From Hyphomicrobiales bacterium (GTDB taxonomy: Bacteria; Pseudomonadota; Alphaproteobacteria; Rhizobiales; Phreatobacteraceae): a stretch of 64,000 bases of DNA. Position 1 is the stretch's first letter, and every line of letters starts with the position of its first letter. The notes under the pieces were generated by a model, which was not told the DNA's origin, did not search any database, and saw only the letters and a program-made list of their open reading frames with translations. The stretch covers positions 1-64,000 of the forward strand of contig JAFKKV010000016.1 of NCBI GenBank assembly GCA_017304475.1, read 5' to 3'. Below, piece after piece: positions 63,749 to 64,000 of this stretch. A program made the translations under genes and the position numbers.

Positions 63749-64000
63749 ATGTCCGCGCAAGACAAGAATTCCGTCCTCATCATCGGCGGTTCGGGTATCG
63801 TCGGCCGACGGGCCGCCGAAACACTGCGCAAGCTGCATCCGGACCTGCCGATCACCATTGGCGGACGCGACCTCCGCCGGGCCGAAGCGGTGGCCAGGGC
63901 GATCGGCCGGGCCGATGCGGCGACGATCGACCTGAGCCGGCCGGACCTCGGCCAACCCGCGGACAAGACCTATGGCGCGATCGTCATGTTCCTCAAGGAC
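63749..64000 (+). CDS. Saccharopine-dehydrogenase-like NAD(P)-binding protein (cut by window edge)
   Basis: 84 codons before the edge; AAGGAG 11 bases before the ATG. VLIIGGSGIVGRRAAETLRK is a Rossmann nucleotide loop and TIGGRDLRRAEAVARA follows the pattern of saccharopine-dehydrogenase-related oxidoreductases. Function of this branch is mostly unknown. Probably controlled by the divergent TetR protein. Confidence 0.75.
   Translation, partial: MSAQDKNSVLIIGGSGIVGRRAAETLRKLHPDLPITIGGRDLRRAEAVARAIGRADAATIDLSRPDLGQPADKTYGAIVMFLKD

Overview
This window is high-GC DNA, almost fully packed with genes. Its gene families (Omp25/31-type barrel, DUF1127 pairs beside a GcvA-like LysR gene, DUF930, DUF1176, DUF1684, many MHS-type MFS carriers, IclR and LysR regulators, several palindromic intergenic repeats) point to a chromosomal region of an alphaproteobacterium of the Hyphomicrobiales (Rhizobiales), probably a free-living heterotroph. 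No tRNA, rRNA, CRISPR array, phage or complete insertion sequence was seen.

Layout. 1-6.3 kb: the tail of an unknown gene, then a giant secreted adhesin of the two-partner-secretion type, carrying GLUG motifs and twelve tandem MBG repeats. 6.5-14.0 kb: a leftward operon with an NMT1/SsuA-type ABC importer, an SDR, an IclR regulator, an HpcH/HpaI aldolase, an Asp-box (sialidase-like) protein and an enoyl-CoA hydratase, with a promoter and paired half-site motifs in front. 14.4-23.3 kb: a second leftward operon with another ABC importer, a nucleoside phosphorylase, an MtnA-like sugar-1-phosphate isomerase, an ATZ/TRZ-type deaminase and a class II aldolase. Read as a pathway this imports a nucleoside, deaminates it, splits off the base and cleaves the sugar phosphate to DHAP plus an aldehyde. 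A MocR regulator sits just upstream. 23.4-30 kb: housekeeping and stress genes (DUF1684 protein, SDR, GNAT, lytic transglycosylase, htpG, NHL-repeat protein).

30.4-41.3 kb: two MHS-family MFS carriers, an amidase, a small ferredoxin-fold-like protein, a TRAP binding protein without signal peptide, an M20 N-carbamoyl amino-acid hydrolase and two LysR regulators, suggesting catabolism of amides or ureides. It is followed by an NAD(P)-binding reductase divergent from a third LysR gene. 42.3-44.3 kb: a palindromic repeat, a remnant of an acyl-CoA synthetase gene and an outer-membrane barrel gene with its own promoter and terminator. 45.7-50 kb: an MFS/nitrilase/flavin-reductase operon divergent from an IclR gene, with a clear palindrome over the MFS promoter. 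50-60.4 kb: a methyltransferase, an acyltransferase-3 gene facing a membrane LytTR regulator, DUF1176, DUF6665-like and DUF2252 proteins, a LysR/DUF1127 locus and small secreted proteins. 60.6-64 kb: a groEL without groES, and a TetR gene facing a truncated saccharopine-dehydrogenase-like gene.

The most notable signals are the nucleoside-to-DHAP operon; matched RpoH-type promoters at htpG and groEL; an intrinsic-terminator hairpin that buries the ribosome-binding site of the gene at 59525; a MerR-type dyad with no MerR gene nearby; and palindromic repeats whose stems co-vary between copies. Functions are inferred by reading the sequence alone.
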